In this document: in pieces, positions 26,953 to 36,802 of the stretch
How the letters are laid out: every line of letters begins with the position of its first letter
Numbering within the stretch: the stretch's first letter is position 1
Source: Myxococcus stipitatus
GTDB lineage: Bacteria; Myxococcota; Myxococcia; Myxococcales; Myxococcaceae
Direction: 5' to 3'
Length of the DNA stretch: 64,000 nt
Assembly: GCF_021412625.1 (NCBI RefSeq)
Contig: NZ_JAKCFI010000009.1
Span: forward strand, 248,001-312,000
Position numbers and translations under genes: made by a program
Notes under the pieces: generated by a model
The model's database searches: none
What the model was told of the DNA's origin: nothing
The model's input: only the letters and a program-made list of their open reading frames with translations

Positions 26953-27281
26953 CCCGCGCCCCCGCCCGCCTCGGCGTCCGACCCGGCGCGCCCCTCCTCG
27001 GCCGTCTCGTCGAGCCGGGCGATGCGCCGGGCGAGCGCCACGCCCAGCGCGGTGGAGCTGACCGACACCACGATGCCCGTGAGCACCAGCGCGTGCGGCA
27101 CCGGGTCCGGCGTCCCCGTCGGCTCGCGCCGCGCCAGCGACACCAGCACCAGCAACACGCCGGAGCCCATGATGTTCGAGGCGAGGATGCGCTTCACCGG
27201 GTGCTCGTGGGAGAACAGCCCCACCAGCCCCACGCTGAACACCGTCACGCCCGACAGCGCGTAGAGGACCCACGGGTTCAT
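26949..27281 (-). CDS. mrpC: Mrp-type antiporter subunit C (NuoK-like)
   Basis: 110 residues, start ATG at 27281 overlapping the previous stop. It is a small protein of three membrane helices (LYALSGVTVFSVGLVGLF, RILASNIMGSGVLLVLVSLA, PHALVLTGIVVSVSSTALGV) of the NuoK/MnhC family, with the usual N and P-H-A-L-V-L-T segment. It sits between the MrpB-like and MrpD-like genes, as in all Mrp and Mbh operons. The last 20 residues are a charged, Gly/Ala-rich tail. Confidence 0.92.
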   Translation of the reverse strand: MNPWVLYALSGVTVFSVGLVGLFSHEHPVKRILASNIMGSGVLLVLVSLARREPTGTPDPVPHALVLTGIVVSVSSTALGVALARRIARLDETAEEGRAGSDAEAGGGAG

Positions 27282-28210
27282 GGCGCCTTCCCCCCCGACA
27301 CCCGGGCGGGCCGCACCCCGGGGAAGAACATCAGCAACACCAGCGCGATGGTCGCCGTCAGCGCCAGCTCCACGACGAAGATGAGCGTGCCCGCGAGGTC
27401 GCGCCGGTACTCGAGCAGGTCGCGCCCGGAGAACAGCGGCGCCACCGCCACCGCGATGAACAGCAAGGGCCCGGTGAGCAGCACCACCCGCACGCGCCAC
27501 GAGGACAACCGGGGTGCCCCCATCTGCAGCGTGAGGAGGGCCACCACGCCTCCTCCCGCCAGGATGGCCCCCGCCTGGAACGCGCCCCCGGGGCCATGCT
27601 CCCCCACCCACACCAGGTAGCCGGCGACGAGCAGCAACGCGGGCACCATCATCCGGAACAGCTCCCCCGTCAGCGGGTCGCGCGCGGGCTCCGGCGAGGG
27701 ACGCTCCGTGCGCGGGTTCACCGCCCGGGCCCCCAGCGCCGCCACCAGGAGCACCGCTATCTCCAGCAGCGTGTCGTAGCCCCGGAAGTTGAGCAGCACC
27801 GCCGTGACGGGGTGCTCCACTCCGCTCCGCGCCAGCCGGGCATCCACCTCGCGCGTCAGCCCCGGGTCGTCCGGCGGCAGCGCGAGCACCGCCCACCCCA
27901 GCACGCCCGTCAACGCCGCCAGCGCCAGCAGCGACCCGGGCCTGCGCCGGGCGCGCGCGACGATGTCGGGCGGGCGCTCGTCCGTCCAGCTCAGCGTGTG
28001 CATCAACAAGGCCCCGGTGAGGCCGGTGCCCACCGCCGCCTCCACGAGCGAGATGTCGGGAGCGTCCAGCCGCGCCCAGCCCAGCGCGGCCAACAGCCCC
28101 AGCGCGACGAAGAGCACCACCGCCTGGGACAGCGACTCGGTGCGCAGCACCATCCACGCCAGCAGCGGCAGGCACAACGCGAGGCACGCGTCGAAGAGGG
28201 CCATCGTCAT
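27278..28210 (-). CDS. Mrp-type antiporter subunit: MbhD/DUF4040 fused to MnhB
   Basis: 310 residues from the ATG at 28210 (ATGA overlap with the MrpG stop). The first ~90 residues match the MbhD/DUF4040 segment that forms the C-terminal part of MrpA in Bacillus (DISLVEAAVGTGLTGALLM). A middle section with LLNFRGYDTLLEIAVLL fits MbhE. The last ~140 residues are MnhB (GGAFQAGAILAGGGVVALL, FFPGV). So the membrane segments that in Bacillus lie at the end of MrpA are here fused to subunit B. This explains why the operon has no full-length MrpA. Confidence 0.88.
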   Translation of the reverse strand: MTMALFDACLALCLPLLAWMVLRTESLSQAVVLFVALGLLAALGWARLDAPDISLVEAAVGTGLTGALLMHTLSWTDERPPDIVARARRRPGSLLALAALTGVLGWAVLALPPDDPGLTREVDARLARSGVEHPVTAVLLNFRGYDTLLEIAVLLVAALGARAVNPRTERPSPEPARDPLTGELFRMMVPALLLVAGYLVWVGEHGPGGAFQAGAILAGGGVVALLTLQMGAPRLSSWRVRVVLLTGPLLFIAVAVAPLFSGRDLLEYRRDLAGTLIFVVELALTATIALVLLMFFPGVRPARVSGGKAP

Positions 28211-28521
28211 GGCGGGCGCCGCCCCGTCCAGGGCGCCGCCCCCCGGCGCAGCGCCGCCCGGGCGACCAGCTGGCAGGTGAAGGCGCTGGAGATGAGCACG
28301 AAGAACCAGACGAGCAGCAGCTCGAGCGCCGTCGCCCAGGAGCCCGACTGGAGCGCCAGCCCCAGCACCACCAGCCCCAGCCCCAGGTTGTCCACCTTGG
28401 TGAGGGCGTGCAGGCGACAGTAGACATCCGGGAAGCGCAGCACCCCCACCGTGCCCGCCAGGGTGAAGAAGGCCCCGGCGAGCATCAGCGCCGCGCACAC
28501 TCCGTCCAGGAGGGCGCTCAT
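28207..28521 (-). CDS. mrpG: Mrp-type antiporter subunit G
   Basis: 104 residues, ATG at 28521 overlapping the MrpF stop by four bases. It has the MnhG/PhaG pattern: a first helix (ALMLAGAFFTLAGTVGVLRF), the conserved PDVYCRLHALTK loop, then two more helices. It is a small accessory subunit of the membrane antiporter complex. The C-terminus is Arg/Pro-rich. It is third in the operon. Confidence 0.93.
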   Translation of the reverse strand: MSALLDGVCAALMLAGAFFTLAGTVGVLRFPDVYCRLHALTKVDNLGLGLVVLGLALQSGSWATALELLLVWFFVLISSAFTCQLVARAALRRGAAPWTGRRPP

Positions 28522-28796
28522 CGCCGCTCCCGCTCCGAGGCCTCGCCGCCCACCGCGAAGCGCACGAACGCGACGACGGTGACGGGCGCCAGCAGCGCGA
28601 ACACCAGCGCCACGTCGCGCAGCGCCGCCTGCCCGGGGGCCGCGGCCAGCAGGACGAGCACGCCCACCCCCGTGGTGCCGAACAGCTGCGCCACGATGAA
28701 GCGGTCGGTGAGCGAGGGCCCCAGGACGACGCGCACCAGGCCCGCGAGGATGTTGAGAAGCAGGAACAGCGCCAGCCCCATCCGCAGCTCAGCCAT
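28518..28796 (-). CDS. mrpF: Mrp-type antiporter subunit F
   Basis: 92 residues from the ATG at 28796, which lies eight bases inside the end of the MrpE gene. The MnhF/PhaF pattern is clear: three helices with VVLGPSLTDRFIVAQLFGTTG and a following DVALVFALLAPVTVVAFVRF. An open frame upstream of this ATG is only the shadow of the MrpE gene. Confidence 0.93.
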   Translation of the reverse strand: MAELRMGLALFLLLNILAGLVRVVLGPSLTDRFIVAQLFGTTGVGVLVLLAAAPGQAALRDVALVFALLAPVTVVAFVRFAVGGEASERERR

Positions 28797-29343
28797 GCGT
28801 GGCCTCCCGGGGCGGGAGCCGCAGGCCGAACAGCCGCGACACGCGCCACTCCAGGTCATCCAGCTCGTGGTGCAGCCCCTCGCCCCGGTCCACCAGCGCG
28901 TGGACCACCACCTCGTCCCCATCCACGTCCGCGTTCAACGTCCCGGGCATCAGGCTCAAGGTGATGCGGAACAACGTCTGGGGCGCGCCGGAGGGCAGGC
29001 GCATCCGGTAGCGGATGAGGACGGGGGAGATGGGCAGGCTCGGCAGGAGCGCCCGGTAGGCCACGTCCGCGCCTCCCCGAACCGAGCCGGAGAAGAAGAA
29101 GAGCGCGAAGCGCAGCACCTCCAGCGGCGACCACCCGCCCGGACGCGGCGGGCTCAACCGGAAGCTCACCCACGCCACCGCCGCCACGACGAACACCCCG
29201 AACGGGACGCTGCTCGGGTCCGCGTCACACAGGGCCCACCACGCCGTGGCCAGCAGCACGACGCGAATCCCCGCGTTCACCCAGGCCCCGGACCGCCACC
29301 AGGGCCCGCTCCCTCGCTCCGTGTCTGAGTCCCGTTGCGCCAC
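28789..29343 (-). CDS. mrpE: Mrp-type antiporter subunit E, first gene of the operon
   Basis: 184 residues. Two N-terminal membrane helices are followed by the MnhE soluble part, which has [39 protein letters not shown] and HALVD. This is the usual MnhE/MbhA layout. The start is the ATG at 29343, just after the first gene's promoter region. No gene for hydrogenase or complex I redox subunits accompanies the operon, so it encodes a stand-alone antiporter and not a respiratory or hydrogen-evolving complex. Likely role: Na+/K+ and pH homeostasis. Confidence 0.9.
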   Translation of the reverse strand: MAQRDSDTERGSGPWWRSGAWVNAGIRVVLLATAWWALCDADPSSVPFGVFVVAAVAWVSFRLSPPRPGGWSPLEVLRFALFFFSGSVRGGADVAYRALLPSLPISPVLIRYRMRLPSGAPQTLFRITLSLMPGTLNADVDGDEVVVHALVDRGEGLHHELDDLEWRVSRLFGLRLPPREATHG

Positions 29344-29564
29344 GCCCGGGGACCCTAGTGCCAGCCCGCCACCCGCGGTCCCGCGCCGTGCGGGCCCGCG
29401 TTCGTCAGCGGACGGTTGCGCGCCGCCCTCCGCGAACGACGGTTCGATTCAGGGCGAACCTCCCTCGACTTGGGGAGGAGGACAGACCCCGGCCGGGGGT
29501 TCAGCGCACGACAGCGCGACGGCTACCTTGGCTCGACACGCAGCCCCCACCCGGAGCCACGACC

Positions 29565-30389
29565 ATGAGCATCGTCACCACCCAGGACGGCACACGCATC
29601 TTCTACAAGGACTGGGGCTCCGGACAGCCCGTGGTCTTCAGCCACGGCTGGCCGCTCAGCTCGGACAGCTGGGACGAGCAGCTCTTCTTCCTCGCCTCCC
29701 AGGGCTACCGCGCCATCGCCCACGACCGCCGGGGCCACGGCCGCTCCAGCCAGCCCTGGCACGGCAACGACATGGACACCTACGCCGACGACCTGGCCGC
29801 GGTGATGAACGCGCTGGACCTGAAGAACGCCGTGCTGGTCGGCTTCTCCACCGGCGGCGGCGAGGTGGCCCGCTACATCGCCCGCCACGGCACGAAGCGC
29901 GTGGCCAAGGCCGTGCTGGTGGGCGCCGTGACGCCGCTGATGCTGAAGACGCCGTCCAACCCCGGCGGCCTGCCCATCGAGGTGTTCGATGGCATCCGCG
30001 CGGGCGTGCTGGCGGACCGCTCCCAGTTCTTCAAGGACCTCACCACGCCCTTCTTCGGCGCCAACCGCGAGGGCGCGAAGAAGGTGTCTCAGGGCGCGCG
30101 CGACGCGTTCTGGTACTCCGGCATGCAGGTGGGCCTGAAGGCCGCCTACGACTGCGTCCAGGCCTTCTCCGCCACGGACCAGACGGAGGACCTGAAGAAG
30201 ATCGACGTCCCCACGCTCATCGTCCACGGCGACGACGATCAGATCGTCCCCATCGGCGCCGCCGCCCAGCAGGCCGCGAAGCTCGTCAAGGGCTCCACGT
30301 TGAAGGTGTACCCGGGCGCGCCGCACGGCCTCACCGTGACGCACCGGGAGCAGTTCAACGCGGACCTGCTCGCGTTCCTGAGGTCCTGA
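29565..30389 (+). CDS. Alpha/beta hydrolase, non-heme haloperoxidase/esterase type
   Basis: 274 residues from the ATG at 29565 with GGAG upstream; length equals that of bacterial cofactor-free chloroperoxidases. The oxyanion region [10 protein letters not shown], nucleophile S95 in GFSTGG, acid D225 in HGDDDQIVP and H254 in GAPHGL form a complete triad. Such enzymes hydrolyse esters or perhydrolyse acids; haloperoxidase activity is a side activity in most. There is no signal peptide, so it is cytoplasmic. It stands alone, divergent from the antiporter operon. Confidence 0.92.
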   Translation: MSIVTTQDGTRIFYKDWGSGQPVVFSHGWPLSSDSWDEQLFFLASQGYRAIAHDRRGHGRSSQPWHGNDMDTYADDLAAVMNALDLKNAVLVGFSTGGGEVARYIARHGTKRVAKAVLVGAVTPLMLKTPSNPGGLPIEVFDGIRAGVLADRSQFFKDLTTPFFGANREGAKKVSQGARDAFWYSGMQVGLKAAYDCVQAFSATDQTEDLKKIDVPTLIVHGDDDQIVPIGAAAQQAAKLVKGSTLKVYPGAPHGLTVTHREQFNADLLAFLRS

Positions 30390-30401
30390 GCGCGCGGCCC
30401 C

Positions 30402-33131
30402 TCAGGGCACGGACGCCCCGGAGGCGCCCACGCGGACGACCTGGGTCGTGGAGGCGCTCACGCCCCGGGCATCCGTCGCGGTGAGGGTGACGGTGTAGTG
30501 CCCCGGCGCCAGGTAGCGGTGCTCCAGGTAGCCCGCCTCCACCGTGGTGCCGTCCCCCAGGTCCCAGCGGAAGCGCTGAATCCATCCGCCCGGGTCGGTG
30601 GTCGTGGTCGTCGTCCCGTCGAGGAACACGTCGTGGGGCGCCCTGTCACCCACGAAGGGTCCCCCGGTGATGCGCGGCACCGGCCGGGGCCCGTCGCCCT
30701 CACCGGGCCCGCGCAGGCGGCGCACCGTCGAGGAGCCCTGGTCCACGACGAGCACGTCCCCGGAGGGGAGCGCGGCCAGCCCCGTGGGCAGGCTGAAGGT
30801 CGCCTGGTCCGCCGCCCCGTCCCGCGCGCCGTGCACGCCCGCGCCCGCGTACGTGCGCACCTGTCCTCCAACCAGCGCGCGGATGCGCTCGTTGCCCGTG
30901 TCCGCGATGAGCAGCCGCCCGTCCACGTAGGCGGCCCCCAGCATGGGCATGAAGAGCGCGCCGCCCCCCGCCCCGTCCGAGGACCCGCCCGTCGTGCCAC
31001 CCGCCACCGTCGTCGTGGTGGAGGCCGCGTCCAGCGCCACCCTGCGGATGAGGCGGTTGCCCGTGTCCACCACCCACAGCGCCCCGCCCCCCGCCGCCAC
31101 CGCCGTGGGCCGCTTGAGCCGGGCCTGGCTCGCGGGGCCGTTGGTGCTGCCCGCGCCCTTCGCGCCGATGACGGTGACCACCCGCGCGTCCGGGGAGATG
31201 CGCGCCAGACGGTGGTTGAAGGTGTCCGTCACGTACAGGTCGCGCCCCTGGAAGACGACGCTGGTGGGCGTCTGGAAGCGCGCGGCGGCGCCCACGCCGT
31301 CCGCCCGGCCCTGGCGGCCCTCCTTGGAGCCAGCGAACGTGGACACCGTCCACCGGCCATCCCGCGCGATGCGCACGACACGGTGGTTGCCCGTGTCCGC
31401 CACGTAGAGGGTGCCATCCGTGGCCACGGCGATGCCCTGGGGAGAGCGCAGGCGCGTCGTCGCGCCGGGGCCCTCGCCCACGCCCGCCGTCCCCGTGCCG
31501 GCGATGGTGGTGACGGTGCGCGCCGCGTCGTTGGCGACCCTGCGCACCGCGTGGTTGCCCGTGTCCGTGACGAAGACGTTCCCCTCGCCGTCCACGGCCA
31601 CGCCCACCGGCCGGCGGAAGCGCGCGGACGTCGCCGGGCCGTCCTGGAAGCCCTCCTGGAAGGCGCTCCCCGCGAAGGTGGACACGCCGCCCGACTGGCC
31701 CGTCCGGTCCACTGGCCGCGGCACCTCCGCGCCGAAGGTGTCTCCCGGGCCGGTCGGCGTCAGCCCCGCCTTGCGCATCACGTTGTCGGTGATGCGCTGC
31801 ACGCGCAGGTCCGCGAACTGGGGGTGGGACAGGCCGAAGGACCAGGCGATGCCGCCGCTGGAGAACACGAACGCGCCGGAGGGCGCCGTGTACAGCCCCG
31901 CGGTGTGCCAGTTGGGCTCGCCCGTGTTGGCGATGGCCGGCGACTGCGCGAGCGGGATGAACCCCGGAGGCGTGCGCCCGTTCGCCCAGGCCCGGTCGAT
32001 TTCGTAGCCGACGATGGAGAGGATGGAGTCGCCCTCCTCCAGCCCCGTGCCCTCGAAGGGCCACGCGCGGGGGCTGCGCACCACGAAGGGCTGGTTGATG
32101 ATGCCCCACGCGTCGGACATCACGCCCACCAGCGCGTTCTCCGGCGCGTCCAGCCGCGCGTTGCGCCAGCGCACCGTCATGAGCGGCGTGCCCGCGCGTG
32201 GGTCCTCCCGGGGCGCCTCGTCCTTGTAGCAGACCTGCCGCCGCCTCGACGTCCCGCTCCCGGAGGGCTCCAGCCGGATGAGCCAGCAGCTGGTGTCCCC
32301 CGCGAAGAAGGCCAGGTTCACCCCCGACGCGAGCGCCGCCTCCACCGCCTCGCGCGCCGGACGCGACCAGTACTCGTCATGGCCCACGGTGACGAACAAC
32401 TTCTGCCCCAGCAGCAGCGAGGGGTCGCGGTCCACGTCCACGTTGGTGACGTACGTCACGTCGTAGCCCTTCGCCTCCGCCCACAGCACGAAGTAGTGGG
32501 GGTAGTAGAAGTACTCGCCCGCGCCGTTGCCGTCCGCGTATGGCCGGTCGAACGACACGACCTTCGCGTGTCCGCCGGACAGGCCCAGCGACGTCGCGTA
32601 GAGGCTCTCCCCGCCCCACGCGTTGTAGGCCTGGAAGGTCGTGACGGAGAGCTGGACCACCGCCACGCCCTTGCGCTCGTCGGCGCGCAGCACGAAGGGG
32701 ACGTAGGACTGGCGCCCGTCGTCGCGGATGAGCTTCACCAGGTACACGCCGCTGGGCCACGAGGACTGGGTGGCCACGGTGAAGCTCCTCGGCCAACGGC
32801 ACTCCACCAGCCCCGTCGTCGGGTCCGCCACCGGCGTGGGCTGCGGCCCGATGGAGACGGGCCCACCCGACGCCATCCTCCGCGAACCCGTGCCGCCGTA
32901 GTACCCCATGCGGTACAGCTCCCAGCGCACGGGACGGACGCCGTCGGTCCTCACGTGGATGTCGAGGGACTCCCCGCGCTGGACGCTGACCTGGCTGGCA
33001 TATCCCTCGAGCTGGTTGGAGGCCGCGGGTTGTCCCAGCTTCCAGTCGGCGGTACCAGGCTGACCATTCTCGCTCGCGATCGGGTTGGCCCCCATCATGC
33101 CCACCATCGTCAGGATGACCGACATCCACAT
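30402..33131 (-). CDS. Secreted protein: DMFase-like domain, six NHL blades, PKD domain
   Basis: 909 residues from the ATG at 33131, which has GGGGAGG eight bases upstream; the open frame continues upstream without signal features. Residues 1-20 are a signal peptide. About 30-430 resemble the N,N-dimethylformamidase large-subunit C-terminal domain (SVTTFQAYNAWGGESLY, GHDEYWSRPAREAVEAAL, FFAGDTSCW). About 440-790 hold six NHL blades, each ending like ADTGNHRVVRI. The last ~90 residues are a PKD domain (WDLGDGTTVE, GHYTVTLTATD). The amide-hydrolysing site of DMFase cannot be confirmed. The set suggests an exported carbohydrate- or polymer-binding protein. Confidence 0.84.
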   Translation of the reverse strand: MWMSVILTMVGMMGANPIASENGQPGTADWKLGQPAASNQLEGYASQVSVQRGESLDIHVRTDGVRPVRWELYRMGYYGGTGSRRMASGGPVSIGPQPTPVADPTTGLVECRWPRSFTVATQSSWPSGVYLVKLIRDDGRQSYVPFVLRADERKGVAVVQLSVTTFQAYNAWGGESLYATSLGLSGGHAKVVSFDRPYADGNGAGEYFYYPHYFVLWAEAKGYDVTYVTNVDVDRDPSLLLGQKLFVTVGHDEYWSRPAREAVEAALASGVNLAFFAGDTSCWLIRLEPSGSGTSRRRQVCYKDEAPREDPRAGTPLMTVRWRNARLDAPENALVGVMSDAWGIINQPFVVRSPRAWPFEGTGLEEGDSILSIVGYEIDRAWANGRTPPGFIPLAQSPAIANTGEPNWHTAGLYTAPSGAFVFSSGGIAWSFGLSHPQFADLRVQRITDNVMRKAGLTPTGPGDTFGAEVPRPVDRTGQSGGVSTFAGSAFQEGFQDGPATSARFRRPVGVAVDGEGNVFVTDTGNHAVRRVANDAARTVTTIAGTGTAGVGEGPGATTRLRSPQGIAVATDGTLYVADTGNHRVVRIARDGRWTVSTFAGSKEGRQGRADGVGAAARFQTPTSVVFQGRDLYVTDTFNHRLARISPDARVVTVIGAKGAGSTNGPASQARLKRPTAVAAGGGALWVVDTGNRLIRRVALDAASTTTTVAGGTTGGSSDGAGGGALFMPMLGAAYVDGRLLIADTGNERIRALVGGQVRTYAGAGVHGARDGAADQATFSLPTGLAALPSGDVLVVDQGSSTVRRLRGPGEGDGPRPVPRITGGPFVGDRAPHDVFLDGTTTTTTDPGGWIQRFRWDLGDGTTVEAGYLEHRYLAPGHYTVTLTATDARGVSASTTQVVRVGASGASVP

Positions 33132-33478
33132 GTGAATGTCCTCCCCGGGCGTTGTCGTGAGCGGCGACATGCCTTTCACCTCGAACCCACGAGGCATTGG
33201 GCGCCCTTCAACAGACACGCGCTGGCGCGTGTCAGGGCAGACACCCTGAATGTCTTCCATTACCCGGTGAGCCGCGGGCGCCCATCCCCCCACAGGGATT
33301 CCCACCACGCCTGGACGCGAGGCGTCGCGAGTGTGCGCCGGAGTGGTCTGGCGTATGTGATGGGTTCCGGTCGCTTCCCCGGCGAGGAGGCTGTTGGCCG
33401 GCCATCGTCGTGTCGATGAACTAGACTCGTCGTCGCGTGCGCGGGCTGGGGGCGCGCCACGCCACCACGAGGCGAGCC
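33132..33478. other. 347-bp divergent intergenic region
   Basis: It separates the minus-strand NHL/PKD gene from the plus-strand hydrolase-kinase operon, so it should hold both promoters. I see no convincing promoter pair, repeat or short gene. Confidence 0.4.
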
Positions 33479-34282
33479 ATGAACCGGACGGTCCTCACCC
33501 GAAACAACGTACAGCTCGTTGGCGGAGGAGACGACATCGTCGTCTTCGCCCACGGCTTCGGTACCAACCAGACGGTGTGGAAGAACCAGGTGCGCGAGCT
33601 GGAGGCCTCGCACCGCATCGTCCTCTTCGACCACGTGGGAGCGCCGGGCTCCGACCTGGAGGCCTACAGCCCCCACCGCTACTCGAGCCTGGAGAGCTAT
33701 GCCTCGGACCTCGTCGAGGTGCTCGACGCGGTCGGGGCCCGGGACGTCTTCTACGTCGGGCATTCGATGAGCGCCATGATTGGCCTGGTCGCGGGCGTCA
33801 TGAGGCCGGAGCTGTTCCGGTCCATGTTCTTCATCGGCGGGTCGCCCCGCTACCTGAACGCGCCCAGCTACGTGGGCGGCTTCGAACGACACGAAATCGA
33901 CGCGCTGTACGAGACGGTGGAGCAGCACTTCGAGGCCTGGGCGAGCGGCTTCGCGAAGGCGGCGATGGGGCCCTCCGCCACGCGCGAGCACGCGGACACG
34001 TTCGCGGAGTCGTTGATGGCCCTGCGGCCCGACATCGCCATCGGGCTGGTGCGCATCATCTTCGAGTCCGACTTCCGCGAGCAGGTCCCCCACCTCACCA
34101 TCCCGACGTGCGTCGTCCAGCCCCTCGACGACTTCGCCGTGCCCACCAGCGTGGGCGAGTACCTGGCGAGGACCGTGCGCCAGGGGCGCATCGAGTACGT
34201 CCCCAACCAGGGGCACCTGCCCCACGTGACGGCGCCGAGGGAGCTCAACGCGGTCCTCTCGCGGGCCATCGCGGAGTCATGA
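33479..34282 (+). CDS. RsbQ-like alpha/beta hydrolase (KAI2/D14 relative)
   Basis: 267 residues from the ATG at 33479 with GAGG upstream. It aligns with Bacillus RsbQ along its length: [50 protein letters not shown], and nucleophile S96 in GHSMSAMIG, acid D217 or D218 in QPLDDFAVP and H246 in NQGHLPH. The Ser and His fall at or next to RsbQ S96 and H247. RsbQ works with the PAS-domain phosphatase RsbP in stress signalling; plant homologues sense small ligands. Here the stop overlaps the start of a hybrid histidine kinase (ATGA), so the partner is most likely that kinase. Confidence 0.9.
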   Translation: MNRTVLTRNNVQLVGGGDDIVVFAHGFGTNQTVWKNQVRELEASHRIVLFDHVGAPGSDLEAYSPHRYSSLESYASDLVEVLDAVGARDVFYVGHSMSAMIGLVAGVMRPELFRSMFFIGGSPRYLNAPSYVGGFERHEIDALYETVEQHFEAWASGFAKAAMGPSATREHADTFAESLMALRPDIAIGLVRIIFESDFREQVPHLTIPTCVVQPLDDFAVPTSVGEYLARTVRQGRIEYVPNQGHLPHVTAPRELNAVLSRAIAES

Positions 34283-36798
34283 AGGCATGGGAGACGGCGA
34301 CCTCGGACGCCGACGAGCTCCCTGGACTGGCTCCGCAGACGCCCGCGATGACGGACCTGATGGTCTCCGTGGTACGGGCCCTCGCGGTCCGCGATGGCGC
34401 GCAGCTGGAGCGCGTGCTGGAGACGGTGCGCCGCCACTGCGGCGCGCAGCTCGCCGTGAGCCTGCGCCGCATCGACGCCGTCACGGTCATCGAGCTGGCC
34501 GGCGCGCCGGCCCAGAGGCCCCGGCTGGCGCACCTGGGCGACGTGCTCTTCCGGGGCGCGCTGGGCGGCGCGGAGTGGCGCTTCTTCGACCCCGAGCCCC
34601 GCAACACCGAGCTGCCAGAGGCGCTCCGGGGCGCGGTGGCCCTGCTGCCCTGGCAGTCCATCGACGAGCGCCGGGGCGGCATCCTCCTGGTGCGCGAGGG
34701 CCACCAGCCCTTCTCCCACGCGGAGCGCACCGCCCTCCAGGCCCTGGCGGGGTTGCTCGTCACCACCGCGCGCGAGCGCGACCTGGAGGGCGCCACGGAG
34801 GTGCTGCGCGCGCGCGTGGACGCCATCTCCCACGCGCTCCCGTGCGGCCTCGTCTTCGTGGAACAGAACCGCCTGGAGACCTGGGTCAACCGCCCGGGCG
34901 CGCTGCTGCTCGGGCTGTCGGAGGGCCAGGTGCCCGCGCACCTGCTGGCCCCGGCCATGGCCGCCCTGCGCGCCCGCGCGACGAACCGGGAGCAGATCGA
35001 CGCGTGGATGGCGCTGCTGTTCGACGTCAACCCGCCGGAGCTGCGAGACATGCTGTGGCGCTTCGACTCGCCCCACCGCGTCCTGTCCGTGTCGTGCGTC
35101 CCGGCGCGGCGGGGCGCGGCGCGCGGACGGCTGTGGGCCTTCCTCGACGTCACGGAGGCCCAGGAGGCGCTGGCCGCCATGGCGGAGAAGAACACCGCCC
35201 TGGCCGCGGCCCGCGCGGAGGCGGACGCAGCCAACGCGGCCAAGTCCAGCTTCCTGGCCAACATGAGCCATGAAATCCGCACCCCCATGAACGGCGTGCT
35301 CGGCATGGCGCAGCTGCTGCGGGAGACGGGCCTCACCGAGGAGCAGCGCGAGTGCGTCGAGGTCATCCACACCAGCGGCGACGCGCTCCTGCGCCTCATC
35401 AACGACCTGCTCGACTTCTCGAAGATAGAGGCCGGCGCGTTCGAGCTCGACAGCCAGCCCTTCTCCCTGCGGCGGCTGCTCAAGGAGTGCCTGGCGTTGC
35501 TGTCGCCGCAGGCGGCGGCGCGGGGGCTGTACCTGCAGCACCAGGTGGACGCGGACGCGCGGGACGCGCTGCTGGGGGACAAGATGCGCCTGCGCCAGGT
35601 GCTGGTGAACCTGGTGGGCAACGCCCTCAAGTTCACGCACGACGGCGGCGTGACCGTCCACGTGTCGCGGGGCGCGCCCCCCGCCGACGCGCGCGCCGCC
35701 GAGCCCCTGCGCATCCGCATCCGCGACACCGGCATCGGCATCCCCGCGGAGCGGATGGACCGGCTGTTCCGCTCCTTCAGCCAGGTGGACGCCTCCACCA
35801 GCCGCCACTATGGCGGCACGGGCCTGGGGCTCGCCATCAGCCTGCGGCTGGCACAGCTGATGGGCGGCACCATCCACGTGGAGAGCACCCCGGGCCAGGG
35901 TTCGACCTTCACGCTGGAGGTGCTGCTGGCGGAGGGACCTCCCATCCAGGGCCACGCCCCGCCGGAGCTGGACGTCACCCTGGGCTCCCGCCACCCGTTG
36001 CGCGTGCTGCTCGTGGAGGACAACCCCATCAACCAGAAGGTGGGCCTGCGGCTGTTCCGCAAGCTCGGCTACGAGGCGCGCGTGGTGGGCAACGGCCTGG
36101 AGGCGCTCAACACCCTGGAGCGCGAGCCCCACGACGTCGTCTTCATGGACGTCCACATGCCGCACATGGACGGCCTGGAGGCCACCCGCCACGTCCGCGA
36201 GGCGCCGGAGCGGTATGGCCGGCCGCGCATCGTCGCCATGACGGCGAGCGCCATCCGCGAGGACCAGGAGCGCTGTCGCCAGGCGGGCATGGACGACTTC
36301 GTCACCAAGCCCGTGGATGCCTTCGTGCTCGTCGCCGCGCTGGAGCGCGCCTCCGGGCACCGCGACACGCGCGAGCCGCCCGCCTCGTCGAGCGCGCACC
36401 CGGACGCGCCCCCCTCCACGCCCGTGCTCGACCGGAGCGCGCTCGAGAAGCTGGAGATGCTCACCGGCGGCGAGCGCCAGGAGCTGGGCGCCCTGGTGCG
36501 CGACTTCCTGCGCAACGCCGGCAGGCACCTGGAGTCCTTCCAGGGCGCGGTGGAGGCGCGGGACACGGCCGGCCTCGCGCGCCACGCCCACAGCCTGCGC
36601 TCCAGCGCCGCGCTCTTCGGGGCCAGCCGCCTGGCCCGCGCGTGCGAGCACCTGGAGGAGCTGGCCCAGCGCGAGCCCATGGAGAAGCTGACGGGGAAGG
36701 TGGCCTCCGCCCTGCGCGACCACGAGGAGGCCCGGCTCGCCCTGGAGGCCGCCGTACCGGAGGCGCGCGCCCCGGGCGCCGAGCCGCCCCGCGGCTGA
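34279..36798 (+). CDS. Hybrid histidine kinase: GAF, PAS, HisKA, HATPase, receiver, Hpt
   Basis: 839 residues; the ATG overlaps the hydrolase stop. No membrane helices or signal are seen, so it is cytoplasmic. About 25-170 is GAF-like; about 175-300 is PAS-like and ends in [14 protein letters not shown], followed by a short coiled coil. HisKA has H331 in [12 protein letters not shown]. The HATPase has [20 protein letters not shown] and [10 protein letters not shown]. The receiver has D624 in [13 protein letters not shown] with the KP motif of VTKPVD. The Hpt domain has H771 in [13 protein letters not shown]. All phosphorelay residues are present (H-D-H), so it needs a separate response regulator; none is adjacent. 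The RsbQ-like neighbour probably feeds its GAF/PAS input. Confidence 0.93.
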   Translation: MKAWETATSDADELPGLAPQTPAMTDLMVSVVRALAVRDGAQLERVLETVRRHCGAQLAVSLRRIDAVTVIELAGAPAQRPRLAHLGDVLFRGALGGAEWRFFDPEPRNTELPEALRGAVALLPWQSIDERRGGILLVREGHQPFSHAERTALQALAGLLVTTARERDLEGATEVLRARVDAISHALPCGLVFVEQNRLETWVNRPGALLLGLSEGQVPAHLLAPAMAALRARATNREQIDAWMALLFDVNPPELRDMLWRFDSPHRVLSVSCVPARRGAARGRLWAFLDVTEAQEALAAMAEKNTALAAARAEADAANAAKSSFLANMSHEIRTPMNGVLGMAQLLRETGLTEEQRECVEVIHTSGDALLRLINDLLDFSKIEAGAFELDSQPFSLRRLLKECLALLSPQAAARGLYLQHQVDADARDALLGDKMRLRQVLVNLVGNALKFTHDGGVTVHVSRGAPPADARAAEPLRIRIRDTGIGIPAERMDRLFRSFSQVDASTSRHYGGTGLGLAISLRLAQLMGGTIHVESTPGQGSTFTLEVLLAEGPPIQGHAPPELDVTLGSRHPLRVLLVEDNPINQKVGLRLFRKLGYEARVVGNGLEALNTLEREPHDVVFMDVHMPHMDGLEATRHVREAPERYGRPRIVAMTASAIREDQERCRQAGMDDFVTKPVDAFVLVAALERASGHRDTREPPASSSAHPDAPPSTPVLDRSALEKLEMLTGGERQELGALVRDFLRNAGRHLESFQGAVEARDTAGLARHAHSLRSSAALFGASRLARACEHLEELAQREPMEKLTGKVASALRDHEEARLALEAAVPEARAPGAEPPRG

Positions 36799-36802
36799 TG
36801 CG

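Noticed and set aside
22290-29343. Group 4 hydrogenase or complex I operon
   Set aside because: Only antiporter-type membrane subunits are present; no Ni-Fe or iron-sulfur redox subunits are encoded.
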